Below are positions 34,659-46,889 of a stretch of DNA of 64,000 nt, piece after piece; positions within the stretch are counted from its first letter, which is position 1; every line of letters starts with the position of its first letter. The position numbers and the translations under genes are program-made. The notes under the pieces are model-generated. The model did not search any database. It was not told the DNA's origin and saw only the letters and a list, made by a program, of their open reading frames with translations. The DNA comes from Nocardioides sp. QY071 (GTDB lineage Bacteria > Actinomycetota > Actinomycetes > Propionibacteriales > Nocardioidaceae). The DNA lies in assembly GCF_029961765.1 (NCBI RefSeq), contig NZ_CP124681.1, positions 186,001 through 250,000 on the forward strand. Reading direction: 5' to 3'.

Positions 34659-37012
34659 TCACCATCGAGCCCCTCGACGTCGAGCGCGACCTCGACCTCC
34701 TGCACGCGTGGGTCACGCACCCGCGCTCGGCGTACTGGATGATGCTGGACGCGAGCCGCGACGACGTCCGCGAGGAGTACGCCGGCATCGCCGCCGACCC
34801 GCACCACGACGCCTGGCTGGGCCGGGTCGACGGACGCCCGACGTTCCTCGCGGAGACCTACGACCCCGCCCACTCCCCGCTGGCCGGCCTCCCCGAGGTC
34901 CGCGACGGCGACCTCGGCATGCACGTCCTCGTCGCGCCGCCGGCCGGGCCGGCGGTGCCGGGGCTCACGACAGCGGTCTTCGACGCGGTGATGGAGCACT
35001 GCTTCGCCGACCCCGCGGTACGACGCGTCGTCGTGGAGCCGGACGCGCGCAACGAGCCGATCCGCGCCAAGAACCTGGCCGCCGGCTTCGTCGAGCTGCG
35101 CGAGGTCCCGCTCCCGGGCAAGACCGCGATGCTCTCGGTCTGTTCGCGCGATGAATGGAACGCCCCCGATCTGGTCCGCACCCCCTACGAATTGGCTGGG
35201 AAATGGACCGAATCGCGACCAGAACGTATGGGGCGCGCCGACACCGACCACGCCGACCACCTCACGCCCGAGCTGATGGACAGCGCGCAGCGGCACCTGG
35301 TGGCCAAGGCGCTGGGGGAGTTCGCGCACGAGCGGCTGCTGGCGCCGATCCCGGTCCCGGGCGAGGAGCGGTGGCGGGTCGACGCCGGCCCCTCGTCGTA
35401 CACCTTCGCGGCGCGGCGGCACCTGCTCGACCACTGGGTCGTCGACCCCGCGTCGATCGAGCGCGTCCGTGACGGCGTCCCGGCGAACCCCGACGCGCAG
35501 GAGCTGGTCGCCGAGCTCGCGCCCACACTGGGGATCCCGGACGCGCTGCTGCCGACGTACCTCGAGGAGATCGCCGCCACCCTCGCCGCCGGTGCCTGGA
35601 AGCTGCGGCACCGCGCGGTACCGGTCGCCGCGCTCGTGGACGCGGGCTACCAGGAGATCGAGTCCGCGATGACCGAGGGACACCCCGCTTTCGTCGCCAA
35701 CAACGGGCGGATCGGGTTCAGCCTCGACGACTACCGCGCCTACGCGCCCGAGACCGGGCAGCCGGTCCGGCTGCACTGGCTCGCCGCCCGCCGGACGCTG
35801 ACCCACCTCTCGCTGGCCGCTGACGGCTCCGAGCCGGAGCTGTACGACGGCGAGCTGGCGCCCGAGGTCCGCGACCGCTTCGCTGCCCGGCTGCGCACGC
35901 TCGGCCTGGCCGAGGAGGACTACCTCTACCTGCCGGTCCATCCGTGGCAGTGGCAGCACAAGCTGGCGGTCACCTTCGCGCCGGACGTCGCCCGCCGCGA
36001 CCTGGTGCACCTCGGCGAGGGAGACGACGACCACCGCCCGCAGCAGTCGATCCGGACGTTCTTCAACGCCAGCCGGCCCGAGCGGCACTACGTCAAGACC
36101 GCACTCGCGATCCAGAACATGGGCTTCGTGCGGGGACTCTCGCCTGCCTACATGGCCGCGACGCCGGCGATCAACGACTGGGTCGCCTCGGTCGTGGGGG
36201 CCGACGACGAGCTGCGGGCGTGCGGGTTCGAGGTGCTCCGCGAGCTGGCGGCGATCGGCTACACGGGAGACGCCTTCCACCGCACGGCCGGCCCGTCGCC
36301 GTACCGCAAGATGATCGCCGCCCTGTGGCGGGAGAGCCCGGTCCCACGCACGCCCGACGGCGAGCAGCTGACCACGATGGCCGCGCTGCTGCACCGCGAC
36401 GCCGACGGCGACGCACTGGTCACCGCGTGGATCAAGGCGTCGCCGGTCGACGCGGCGACCTGGGTGCGGGCCTACCTGCGGGCCTACCTCCGCCCGCTCG
36501 TGCACTGCCTGCACGCCTACGACCTGGCGTTCATGCCGCACGGAGAGAACCTGCTGCTGCGGCTGCGCGACCACGTCCCGGTCGGCGCGTTCATGAAGGA
36601 CATCGGCGAGGAGGTCGCCGTGATGGCCCCTCCTGATGGGCTGAGGGTGGCGCTGCCGGTCGAGGTCGAGCGGATCCGCGGCGACTTCCCCGACGACGTG
36701 AAGGCGCTGGCGATACACACCGACGTCTTCGACGGCGTGCTCCGCTTCGTCGCCGCGATCCTCGACGAGGACGGGATGCTGCCGGCCGAGGAGTTCTGGG
36801 CGATCGCGCGGGTCACCATCGAGGAGCACGCCGCCGACCACCCCGAGCTGACCGAGGCCGCGGCGCGCTACGACCTGCTCCGCCCGGAGTTCCGGCACAG
36901 CTGCCTCAACCGGCTGCAGCTGCGCAACACCCTGCAGATGGTGGACCTGACCGACCAGGCCGAGTCGCTGATCTTCGCCGGCACCCTGGCCAACCCGGTC
37001 GCCCGGCCGTGA
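34655..37012 (+). CDS. Fused DesC (acyltransferase) - DesD (NIS synthetase)
   Basis: A 785-residue fusion. Residues 1-170 are a GNAT/IucB-type acyl-CoA transferase (HAWVTHPRSAYWMML, LGMHVLVAPP, VVVEPDARNEPI), as in DesC, which acylates N-hydroxycadaverine. From about 200 the protein is an IucA/IucC-type NRPS-independent siderophore synthetase as in DesD: HLTPELMDSAQRHLVAKALGE, HPAFVANNGRIGFS, PVHPWQWQHK, RTFFNASRPERHYVKTALA, HGENLLLR. The linker (175-195) is encoded by palindromic repeat C. An in-frame ATG at 35228 could still start a separate DesD. In most known clusters the two are separate genes. Confidence 0.88.
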   Translation: MITIEPLDVERDLDLLHAWVTHPRSAYWMMLDASRDDVREEYAGIAADPHHDAWLGRVDGRPTFLAETYDPAHSPLAGLPEVRDGDLGMHVLVAPPAGPAVPGLTTAVFDAVMEHCFADPAVRRVVVEPDARNEPIRAKNLAAGFVELREVPLPGKTAMLSVCSRDEWNAPDLVRTPYELAGKWTESRPERMGRADTDHADHLTPELMDSAQRHLVAKALGEFAHERLLAPIPVPGEERWRVDAGPSSYTFAARRHLLDHWVVDPASIERVRDGVPANPDAQELVAELAPTLGIPDALLPTYLEEIAATLAAGAWKLRHRAVPVAALVDAGYQEIESAMTEGHPAFVANNGRIGFSLDDYRAYAPETGQPVRLHWLAARRTLTHLSLAADGSEPELYDGELAPEVRDRFAARLRTLGLAEEDYLYLPVHPWQWQHKLAVTFAPDVARRDLVHLGEGDDDHRPQQSIRTFFNASRPERHYVKTALAIQNMGFVRGLSPAYMAATPAINDWVASVVGADDELRACGFEVLRELAAIGYTGDAFHRTAGPSPYRKMIAALWRESPVPRTPDGEQLTTMAALLHRDADGDALVTAWIKASPVDAATWVRAYLRAYLRPLVHCLHAYDLAFMPHGENLLLRLRDHVPVGAFMKDIGEEVAVMAPPDGLRVALPVEVERIRGDFPDDVKALAIHTDVFDGVLRFVAAILDEDGMLPAEEFWAIARVTIEEHAADHPELTEAAARYDLLRPEFRHSCLNRLQLRNTLQMVDLTDQAESLIFAGTLANPVARP
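35177..35237. repeat. 61-bp palindromic repeat, copy C, at the DesC-DesD junction
   Basis: It has the same length and both ends of element A (CGCACCCCCTACG left; ACCAGAACGTATGGGGCGCG right, with two changes) but a diverged centre. It is read in frame as about 20 residues joining the two enzyme domains and supplies a potential ATG (35228) at the DesD end. Confidence 0.75.
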
Positions 37013-39027
37013 CGATCGTCCGCGACGCGCACGGAATCCCCAGCGTCTTCGGGGGTTCCGTGCTCGAGGTGGCCCGCGAGCAGGGTCGCGCCACCGCGCA
37101 GGACCGGGCCTGGCAGCTCGAGGTCGAACGCCGCCGCGCGGAGGGGACCTGCGCCGAGGTCTTCGGCGACAGCGCGCTGGAGTGGGACGTCCTGGCTCGC
37201 CGGGCACTCCTCGTCGACCTCGCCCGCCGGGCGTACGCCGCGCTCGCCCCCGAGAGCCGCGCCTTCGTCGACGCGTACGTCGAGGGCCTCAACGAGGTCC
37301 TCTCCGGTGGTCGAGGAAGTTGCGCAGCAACTGTCTCGAGACCCTGGCAGCCGTGGACCCCGCTCGCGGTGTTCGCCGTGCAGCACCTGCTGTTCTCCGG
37401 CTTCCCCAGCCGGCTCTGGCGCCGCCACCTCGCCGCCACCGCCGGCGAGGAGTGGCTCCCGCTGTTCCGCGCCGAGGGTCTCCCCGGCGGCAGCAACGCG
37501 CTCGTCGTCGACGGCTCGCTGACCGCCAGCGGTCTGCCGATCCTCGCCGGCGACCCGCACCGGGTGATCGAGGCGCCCGGCTGCTACGCCCAGGTCCGGC
37601 TGGTCTGCACCGACCCCGACGACCCCTTCGACGTCGTGGGCCTCACCTTCGCCGGCCTACCGGGTGTGCAGCACTTCGGGCACACGGGCGCGGTCGCCTG
37701 GGGCGTCACGAACGCCGTCGCCGACGACGAGGACGTGTACGCCGAGGACCTGGTCCGCCACCGGGACGCGGTCATCGCCCGAACCGGGTCGGGCTGGGGG
37801 CCGGTCGGGCGGCGGATCGAGCAGGTGCGGGTCCTGGTCGGCGAGGACAGGTACGACGTGCACGAGGTCGAGGTGCTCGTCACCGACCGCGGGCCCGTCA
37901 TCCTCGGCGGGCCGGGGGAGCCGGAGACGTTCAGCCTCCGCACCCCGTCGTACGTCCTCGGCGATCTCGGTCTCGACGCGATCCTCCCGCTCCTGCGCGC
38001 CCGCACCACCGCCGACGTCACCGCCGCCTTCGCCGGCTGGGTCGGCCCCGTCGACAACCTCGTCGTCGGCGACCGGCACGGCGCGACCGAGCACCGCGTC
38101 GTCGGCCGGATCCCCGAGCGCGGCGCGGAGCGCCGCTGGACCGGCGGCTGGGTCGCCGACCTGCCGCGCCGGACCGGGCCGGTGCTGGTCACCGCCAACG
38201 ATCGCGCCACCCCGGAGTACGACCGGGTCGGCGCCGACTTCGCCCCGCCCCACCGCGCCCGCCGCATCCGCGACCTCCTCGACGAGCTCGGCGGCGCCGG
38301 CCCGCTCACGCCGGTCGACGTCGCCGCCGTCCTCGCCGACGACCGGCAGACCGCGGGCGCAGCCCTGCTCGACACCGTCTCCTCCCTCCTCGACCTGACC
38401 GGACCGGCCGCCGCGCTCCGCGACCGGCTGCTCGCCTGGGACCGCCGGATGGCCGCCGGCAGCGTCGACGCCGCGCTCTTCGCCCGGGTCCGCGCCACCG
38501 TCGTCGAGGGCCTGTCCGAGGCCCCCGCGCTCGCCGGCGTCGACGGTTCGCCGTACGGCGAGCTGTTTGCTCCCTGGTTCGACCTGCGCGGGCGGATCCG
38601 GCTGTGCCTGCCCGCGATCCTCGCCGCCGACAAGCCGTTCGGTGTCGACGTGCTGCAGGTCGTCGCCACGAGCCTCGAGCACGTCGCCACGCAGCCGGAG
38701 CCTGCGCCGTGGGGGAGCGAGCACGTCGTCGTACCCCTCACCCCGCACCAGCAGCTCGGCCTGCCCGCACCCGATGGCACCGCGCCGCCGTACCTCCCCC
38801 TCTCCGGCGACGACGACTGCGTCCTCGCCACTCGTGCGCTCGGCGGCACCGGCGCCTGCGTGCACGGACCGGTCGCCCGCTGGGTCTGGGACCTCGCCGG
38901 CGACAACCGATGGGTCGTGCCCCTCGGCGCCTCCGGAGATCCGGCCTCGCCGCACCACCACGACCAGCAGGCGGCCTGGGCCGCCGGCGGCACCCTCCCC
39001 GTGACCCACCCCCTGGAGCAGCCATGA
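37009..39027 (+). CDS. Penicillin-acylase family Ntn-hydrolase of the siderophore operon (DesG-like)
   Basis: A 672-residue protein beginning TIVRDAHGIPSVFG, as in penicillin acylases. The nucleophile Ser162 follows the autocleavage site in LPGGSNALVVDG, and GDPHRVIEAPG lies downstream. No signal peptide is seen, so it is probably cytoplasmic. Similar acylases occur in extended desferrioxamine clusters, where they are thought to exchange or trim acyl groups. Residues 99-112 (GGRGSCAATVSRP region) come from a palindromic repeat. The start overlaps desC-desD by 4 bp and the stop overlaps the next gene (ATGA). Confidence 0.82.
   Translation: MTIVRDAHGIPSVFGGSVLEVAREQGRATAQDRAWQLEVERRRAEGTCAEVFGDSALEWDVLARRALLVDLARRAYAALAPESRAFVDAYVEGLNEVLSGGRGSCAATVSRPWQPWTPLAVFAVQHLLFSGFPSRLWRRHLAATAGEEWLPLFRAEGLPGGSNALVVDGSLTASGLPILAGDPHRVIEAPGCYAQVRLVCTDPDDPFDVVGLTFAGLPGVQHFGHTGAVAWGVTNAVADDEDVYAEDLVRHRDAVIARTGSGWGPVGRRIEQVRVLVGEDRYDVHEVEVLVTDRGPVILGGPGEPETFSLRTPSYVLGDLGLDAILPLLRARTTADVTAAFAGWVGPVDNLVVGDRHGATEHRVVGRIPERGAERRWTGGWVADLPRRTGPVLVTANDRATPEYDRVGADFAPPHRARRIRDLLDELGGAGPLTPVDVAAVLADDRQTAGAALLDTVSSLLDLTGPAAALRDRLLAWDRRMAAGSVDAALFARVRATVVEGLSEAPALAGVDGSPYGELFAPWFDLRGRIRLCLPAILAADKPFGVDVLQVVATSLEHVATQPEPAPWGSEHVVVPLTPHQQLGLPAPDGTAPPYLPLSGDDDCVLATRALGGTGACVHGPVARWVWDLAGDNRWVVPLGASGDPASPHHHDQQAAWAAGGTLPVTHPLEQP
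37304..37343. repeat. 40-bp palindromic repeat inside the acylase gene
   Basis: Opposite orientation to the desB copy. It contains GTCGAGGAAGTTGCGCAGCA and ends TGTCTCGAGACC. The inner stem is AGTTGC/GCAACT. It is in frame and lies about 50 residues before the acylase nucleophile Ser162. Confidence 0.75.
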
Positions 39028-39575
39028 CCGTCCACGTCCGTCCCGTCGACCCCGCCGCCGACGCGGTCCTGCTCCACACCTGGGTGACCCAGCCCCGCGC
39101 GGTGTTCTGGGGCATGAGCGACCACTCGGTCGAGGACGTCGAGCTCGTCTACCGCTACATCCAGGACCAGGCCCACCTGGCGGCGTACCTCCTCCTGGCC
39201 GACGACCACCCCCTCGGACTGCTCCAGACCTACGACCCGGCCGTCGACGAGATCGGCGAGTGGTACGACCGCGCCCCCGGCGACGTCGGCGTCCACTACC
39301 TCCTCGCCGACGACCCGCGCCGCGCCGGCCACACCCCCGAGCTGATCGCCGCTGCCATGGACTTCGTCGCGCACCTGCCCGGCTGCCGCCGGATCGTGTT
39401 CGAGCCGGACGCCCGCAACGCCGCGTCGGTCGCGCTCCTCGACCGGCTCGGCTGCACCCGGGGCCCGCTCGTCGACCTGCGCACGAGCATCTCCGAGAAG
39501 CCAGCCCAGTTCTACTTCCTGGACCGGGAGCAGGCGCTGGCCACCGCCCGTGGCTTCGCCTCGTCAGGCCAGTAG
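39024..39575 (+). CDS. GNAT acyltransferase of the siderophore operon (DesC/IucB-like, second copy)
   Basis: A 183-residue acyl-CoA transferase similar in layout to the DesC half of the fusion: LLHTWVTQPRAVFWGMSDHS, YLLADDHPLGLLQTYDPA, VGVHYLLADD, IVFEPDARNAASVALLDRLG. It probably transfers an alternative acyl group to hydroxycadaverine, widening the range of hydroxamates. It is the last gene of the operon and overlaps the acylase stop by 4 bp. Its 3' end overlaps the convergent Uma2 gene by 12 bp. Confidence 0.82.
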   Translation: MTVHVRPVDPAADAVLLHTWVTQPRAVFWGMSDHSVEDVELVYRYIQDQAHLAAYLLLADDHPLGLLQTYDPAVDEIGEWYDRAPGDVGVHYLLADDPRRAGHTPELIAAAMDFVAHLPGCRRIVFEPDARNAASVALLDRLGCTRGPLVDLRTSISEKPAQFYFLDREQALATARGFASSGQ

Positions 39576-40112
39576 CGCCGTCAGGTCGAGCTCGACGCTC
39601 CCGAGGTCGGCGACCTCGACCGACCCGGTCGGGTCGTCGTCGGTGAGCGACAGGCCGATGTCCCAGTGCTCGCCCGCATTGACCAGGACCGTGAGGGTGT
39701 GAGCCGCTCGGTCGACGATCCAGTAGTGCGCGATGCCGGATCGGCGGTAGTCGTCGGTCTTGCGGAAGAGATCCTCGTCGCGGGTCCATCGCGAGAGGAT
39801 CTCCACGACCAGCACGGGGACCGCGGGCGACCACCACTCGTCGTCCCGCTCGACCTGCAGAGCGACGTCCGGGACGCGGAGCGACCCGGTGGGAAGCTCG
39901 AGCCCTCGCTCGTAGGTCAAGAAGGCGTCGGGGAAGGCCTGGCGCAGCACGACGACGAGGTTGACGCCCACGTGGTTGTGCTCGCCGCGCGCCGGCGGGC
40001 TCACGAGGGCGATGCCGTCGACGTACTCGGCCCGGACCTTCTCGGGTAGCCGGTCGAAGTCGGCGCGCGACATCGGTCGGCGCTCGAGCCGCTCGACGAG
40101 CAAGGGTTCCAT
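39564..40112 (-). CDS. Uma2 family (PD-(D/E)XK-fold) putative endonuclease
   Basis: A 182-residue protein with the Uma2/DUF820 pattern: MSRADFDRLPEKVRAEYVDG, the acidic site RVPDVALQV, VPVLVVEILSRWTRDEDLFR K, YRRSGIAHYWIVD. The Asp and Glu-x-Lys-type residues fit a restriction-endonuclease-like fold; biological roles are unknown. ATG at 40112 is taken; a longer N-terminus is possible. It is unlinked in function to the siderophore genes it converges with. Confidence 0.78.
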   Translation of the reverse strand: MEPLLVERLERRPMSRADFDRLPEKVRAEYVDGIALVSPPARGEHNHVGVNLVVVLRQAFPDAFLTYERGLELPTGSLRVPDVALQVERDDEWWSPAVPVLVVEILSRWTRDEDLFRKTDDYRRSGIAHYWIVDRAAHTLTVLVNAGEHWDIGLSLTDDDPTGSVEVADLGSVELDLTALLA

Positions 40113-40233
40113 CGCTGGTTCCTGACGAATCGACACATCTGGTCCCTCCAGTCTGCCTGCAACTCCCGAGATGGAGAAGCGATCCTGACGGTGCGCGACG
40201 GGTCCGACACAAACCAGGCGCGCCGTCCACAGC

Positions 40234-40275
40234 CGTGATCCCGTGAGCCGCGTGAGCCCGTGAGGCGGAGTTGAC
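40234..40275. promoter_or_regulatory. Direct-repeat activator box and -35 of narK
   Basis: CGTGA occurs at 40234, 40242, 40251 and 40259 (steps 8, 9, 8), then TTGAC begins at 40271, 12 nt after the last repeat. The same geometry is present upstream of the nitrate-reductase electron-transfer gene. It is likely the binding array of an OmpR-type winged-helix activator next to the -35. Confidence 0.65.
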
Positions 40276-40365
40276 GGGACGAAACCTTCGGGCGCATCGG
40301 GCCGAAACCGCCGCCGCCCAGGCTTCAGGGGTACGAACCGGACCCGACCCTGCCAGGAGCCCGCG

Positions 40366-41859
40366 ATGACCCTCACCGCACCCGCCACCAGCCCGAGCCT
40401 CCATCGGCGACGCGGCCGCTGGATCGACGACTGGCGCCCGGAGGACCCGGAGTTCTGGGAGAGCACAGGGGCGCCGATCGCCAAGCGCAACCTGCTCTGG
40501 TCGATCTTCGCCGAGCACCTCGGCTTCTCGGTGTGGCTGATCTGGAGCGTGAGCTCGGCGTTCCTGCTGGCGCAGGGGTTCACCTTCACCCCGCAGCAGC
40601 TGTTCTTCCTGGTCGCGATCCCGAACCTGGTCGGCGCGCTGATCCGGGTGCCCTACACCCTCGCGGTGGGTAGGTTCGGCGGCCGCAACTGGACGATGAT
40701 CAGCGCCGGGCTCCTGCTCGTCCCGACGCTGAGCTTCGCCTACTTCGTCACCCAGCCCGGCACGCCGTACGCCGTGTTCTGCGTGATCGCCGCGACGGCC
40801 GGCTTCGGCGGCGGCAACTTCGCCAGCTCGATGGCGAACATCAACTTCTTCTACCCCGCTCGCCTCAAGGGCGCGGCGCTGGGCCTCAACGCGGCGGGCG
40901 GCAACCTGGGTGTCGCGATCATCCAGCTCTTCTTGCCGGTCCTCGTCGGCGGCGCCGGCATCTTCGGCCTGGTCAAGGCCGCCGAGGGCGGTATCCACCT
41001 CGAGCGTGCCGCCTGGGTGTACGCCGCACTGGCCGTCGTCGCGGTGCTCGCCGCCTTCTTCTTCATGGACAACCTGTCCAACGCCCGCACCGACACCAAG
41101 CAGCAGCTGAGCGTCCTGCGGCACAAGCACACGTGGGTGCTGTCGTTCCTCTACATCGGTACCTTCGGTTCCTTCATCGGCTACTCCGCCGCGATGCCGC
41201 TGCTGATCAAGCTCAACTTCTGGCACCAGGCGAGCCCGCAGGTGCCGGGGATCGGCATCAACTTCGCCTACTACGCGTTCCTCGGCGCCCTCGTCGGCTC
41301 GGTCACCCGTCCGCTCGGCGGTCACCTGGCCGACCGGTTCGGCGGCGCCCGGGTCACGCTGGTCGCGTTCACCGGGCTCGTGCTCGGCACCCTCGGCATC
41401 CTCGGCACGCTCTCGATGCTCACCCCGATCCCGGCAGCGGCCGGCGCGCCGCAGACCGCGGCGGTCGACGCCAACGCCGACGTGTTCCCGCTGTTCCTGG
41501 GGGTCTTCCTGGTGATCTTCGCCTGCACCGGCATCGGCAACGGGTCGACGTACAAGATGATCCCGGCGATCCACCGCACCGACGCCGTCCTCGCCACGGC
41601 CGCGGACACGCCCGAGCGGGAGCTCGCGCTGCTCGACGGCACGAAGAAGTCCTCGGCCGCGGTCGGCATCATCGGCGCCGTCGGCGCGATCGGCGGCTTC
41701 CTCATCCCGATCACGTTCAACAGTCCGTGGGTCAGCGAGCCGCTCGCCGCGACGAGGAGCGCGTTCACCGTGTTCGCCGTGTTCTACGTCGGGTGCCTCG
41801 CGGTCACCTGGACCGTCTACTGCCGACGTGGCCGCACCTACGCCGACGCGGGCATCTGA
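40366..41859 (+). CDS. narK: NarK/NasA-type nitrate/nitrite MFS transporter
   Basis: A 497-residue MFS protein with about 12 membrane helices. The nitrate-signature segments are GFGGGNFASSMANINFFYPA and, in the second half, FACTGIGNGSTYKMIPAIHR; RVPYTLAVGRFGGRNW is the loop 2-3 motif. It imports nitrate or exports nitrite for the assimilation genes downstream. AGGAG lies upstream of the ATG. The direct-repeat box at 40234-40275 should control it. The 253-bp gap upstream shows no gene. Confidence 0.88.
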   Translation: MTLTAPATSPSLHRRRGRWIDDWRPEDPEFWESTGAPIAKRNLLWSIFAEHLGFSVWLIWSVSSAFLLAQGFTFTPQQLFFLVAIPNLVGALIRVPYTLAVGRFGGRNWTMISAGLLLVPTLSFAYFVTQPGTPYAVFCVIAATAGFGGGNFASSMANINFFYPARLKGAALGLNAAGGNLGVAIIQLFLPVLVGGAGIFGLVKAAEGGIHLERAAWVYAALAVVAVLAAFFFMDNLSNARTDTKQQLSVLRHKHTWVLSFLYIGTFGSFIGYSAAMPLLIKLNFWHQASPQVPGIGINFAYYAFLGALVGSVTRPLGGHLADRFGGARVTLVAFTGLVLGTLGILGTLSMLTPIPAAAGAPQTAAVDANADVFPLFLGVFLVIFACTGIGNGSTYKMIPAIHRTDAVLATAADTPERELALLDGTKKSSAAVGIIGAVGAIGGFLIPITFNSPWVSEPLAATRSAFTVFAVFYVGCLAVTWTVYCRRGRTYADAGI

Positions 41860-41874
41860 TGGTGGAATGGGGCG

Positions 41875-42435
41875 ATGCGCACCCTCGCACTCGTCCTGAC
41901 GCTCCTCCTGCTGCCCACGTCCGCGGCCACCGCGACCGCTGACCGCGCCGCTGGGCCGCTGCCCTCAGCGGCCCAGTGGCAGGCCGACGTCCGGGCCGTC
42001 TACGCGAAGAAGCGCCCGGGCGCCTACCTCACGGAGCGGGCGGCGAGCGGCCAGAAGCGCCTGGCCGTCGTACTCGACATCGACAACACGTCGCTGGCCA
42101 CCCACTACGCCTGGCCGCAGGCCATCAAGCGGACTCTCAAGCTCACCAGGAAGGCCGAGAGCCGCGGCATGGCGGTCGTCTTCGTCACCGGCCGCTTCGA
42201 GGACAGCCTCGCGAACGTGACGAAGGCCCTCGACGCCGCCGGCTACCACCACGACGGGATCTGCGGGCGCCGGCACGGGGAGGCGCTCGCCGACGGCAAG
42301 CAGCGCTGCCGCGCCCAGTACGCCGACCAGGGCTGGACTTTCGTGCTCAACGTCGGCAACCGCTCGACCGACTTCGTCGGCGGCGACTACGAGCGCAGGC
42401 TCAAGCTGCCCAGCTACGGCGGCGCCCTCAGCTGA
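41875..42435 (+). CDS. Secreted HAD-family acid phosphatase
   Basis: A 186-residue protein with a signal peptide (RTLALVLTLLLLPTSAATAT) and class B-type HAD motifs. The catalytic DIDNT has nucleophile Asp68 and Asp70, motif II is in FVTGR, and NVGNRSTDFVGGDYE supplies the late acidic residues. It probably dephosphorylates organic phosphates outside the membrane. It starts 15 bp after narK but appears functionally unrelated. Palindrome D follows it. Confidence 0.8.
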   Translation: MRTLALVLTLLLLPTSAATATADRAAGPLPSAAQWQADVRAVYAKKRPGAYLTERAASGQKRLAVVLDIDNTSLATHYAWPQAIKRTLKLTRKAESRGMAVVFVTGRFEDSLANVTKALDAAGYHHDGICGRRHGEALADGKQRCRAQYADQGWTFVLNVGNRSTDFVGGDYERRLKLPSYGGALS

Positions 42436-42444
42436 CCCTGCGCT

Positions 42445-42507
42445 CGGTTCAACTACCGGATTCGTCGTCAGATCGGCCCGATCGCGACAAATCCGGTAGT
42501 TGAACCG
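42445..42507. repeat. 63-bp palindromic element D between convergent genes
   Basis: Arms of 23 bp beginning CGGTTCAACTACCGGATT (42445-42467) and their complement (42485-42507) pair at 22 of 23 positions. The loop holds a second small palindrome, GATCG-GCC-CGATC. It lies between the HAD phosphatase and gdhA. Confidence 0.75.
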
Positions 42508-42515
42508 TCGACCGC

Positions 42516-43892
<1,377 letters not shown>

Positions 43893-43897
43893 TCACA

Positions 43898-43929
43898 GGA
43901 GAGGCCCCCGCAAGTGGTGGAGCCTCTCC
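43898..43929 (-). promoter_or_regulatory. Hairpin in the gdhA leader
   Basis: Perfect 8-bp arms GGAGAGGC (43898-43905) and GCCTCTCC (43922-43929) lie 27 bp before the gdhA start. It could be an attenuator or part of an RNA leader; no riboswitch class could be assigned by eye. Confidence 0.35.
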
Positions 43930-43983
43930 GACAAGCTCCCACGGTCTCATCACCCCCGCGGTACGGCGGACGCGGGCCCGGTC

Positions 43984-44008
43984 CGTGAGACCGTGAGGAC
44001 TCGTTGAC
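43984..44008. promoter_or_regulatory. Direct-repeat activator box and -35 of the nitrate reductase gene
   Basis: CGTGA occurs at 43984 and 43992 (step 8), and TTGAC begins at 44004, again 12 nt after the last repeat. The core GTGAGGACTCGTTGAC is identical to the box at 48426-48467. The two upstream repeats seen in the other boxes are degenerate here. Confidence 0.6.
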
Positions 44009-44063
44009 CCCGGCGTGCCCCGCCCGGTCCCGACGTGCAACGCAGGTCCTCTGGAATGGGGTC

Positions 44064-46130
<2,067 letters not shown>

Positions 46131-46889
46131 GCGCGGGGTGGGCGGCCTGCAGCTCTGCCCATCGCCAGCGAGCGACCAGCACCGCCGCCTCGCGCGCCAC
46201 GTCGACGGTCATCTTCGACGCGCCGGCGACCCGCTCGGTGAACGTGATGGGGTGCTCGACGACGCGTAGGCCGCGACGCTCGGCGCGCCAGGTGTTCTCG
46301 ACCTGGAAGCCGTAGCCGTTGGACTCCGTGCGCAGCACGTCGCAGCGCAGCAGAGCGCCCACCCGCCAGGCCCGGAAGCCCGAGGTCGCGTCGCGGGTGC
46401 GCAGCCGCAGGGTGCGCCGGGCATAGGTGTTGGCGCCCAGGGACAGCAGCCGTCGGCGTGCCGGCCAGCCCTCGGCGCCGCCGCCGGGGACGTAGCGCGA
46501 CCCGACGACGAGGTCGTGGTCGGCGAGCAGGGCCAGCATCGCGGGGATCTCCTCGACGGGGTGCGAGCCGTCGGCGTCGAGCTGGATCACGGCGTGGTAG
46601 CCGTCGTCGACGGCGTAGGAGAAACCCGCGCGGTACGCCGCCCCGAGGCCGTCCTTGGCGAGCCGGGTGACCAGGTGCACCCAGTCGCCGTGCCCGGGGT
46701 GGGCGCGCACCAGGTCGCCGGTGCCGTCGGGGCTGCTGTCGTCGACGACGAGGACGTCGAGGTGCGGCGCGCCCGGGCCGGAGCGCACGGCCGACAGCCG
46801 GTCGAGCAGCGGGAGGATCGTCGCCGCCTCGTCGTACGTCGGCACGACGGCGACGCAGCGCAAGGACGCGGGCGCGGGCAGGAAGGTGC

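Noticed and set aside
37657-41574. Open frame of 1305 codons on the minus strand
   Set aside because: It runs across acylase, acyltransferase, Uma2 and narK genes; His/Asp/Gly/Arg-rich sequence without motifs, a GC-bias artefact.
43898-43929. Glycine- or glutamine-type riboswitch before gdhA
   Set aside because: Only one 8-bp hairpin is evident; the conserved cores of known riboswitch classes could not be matched by eye.
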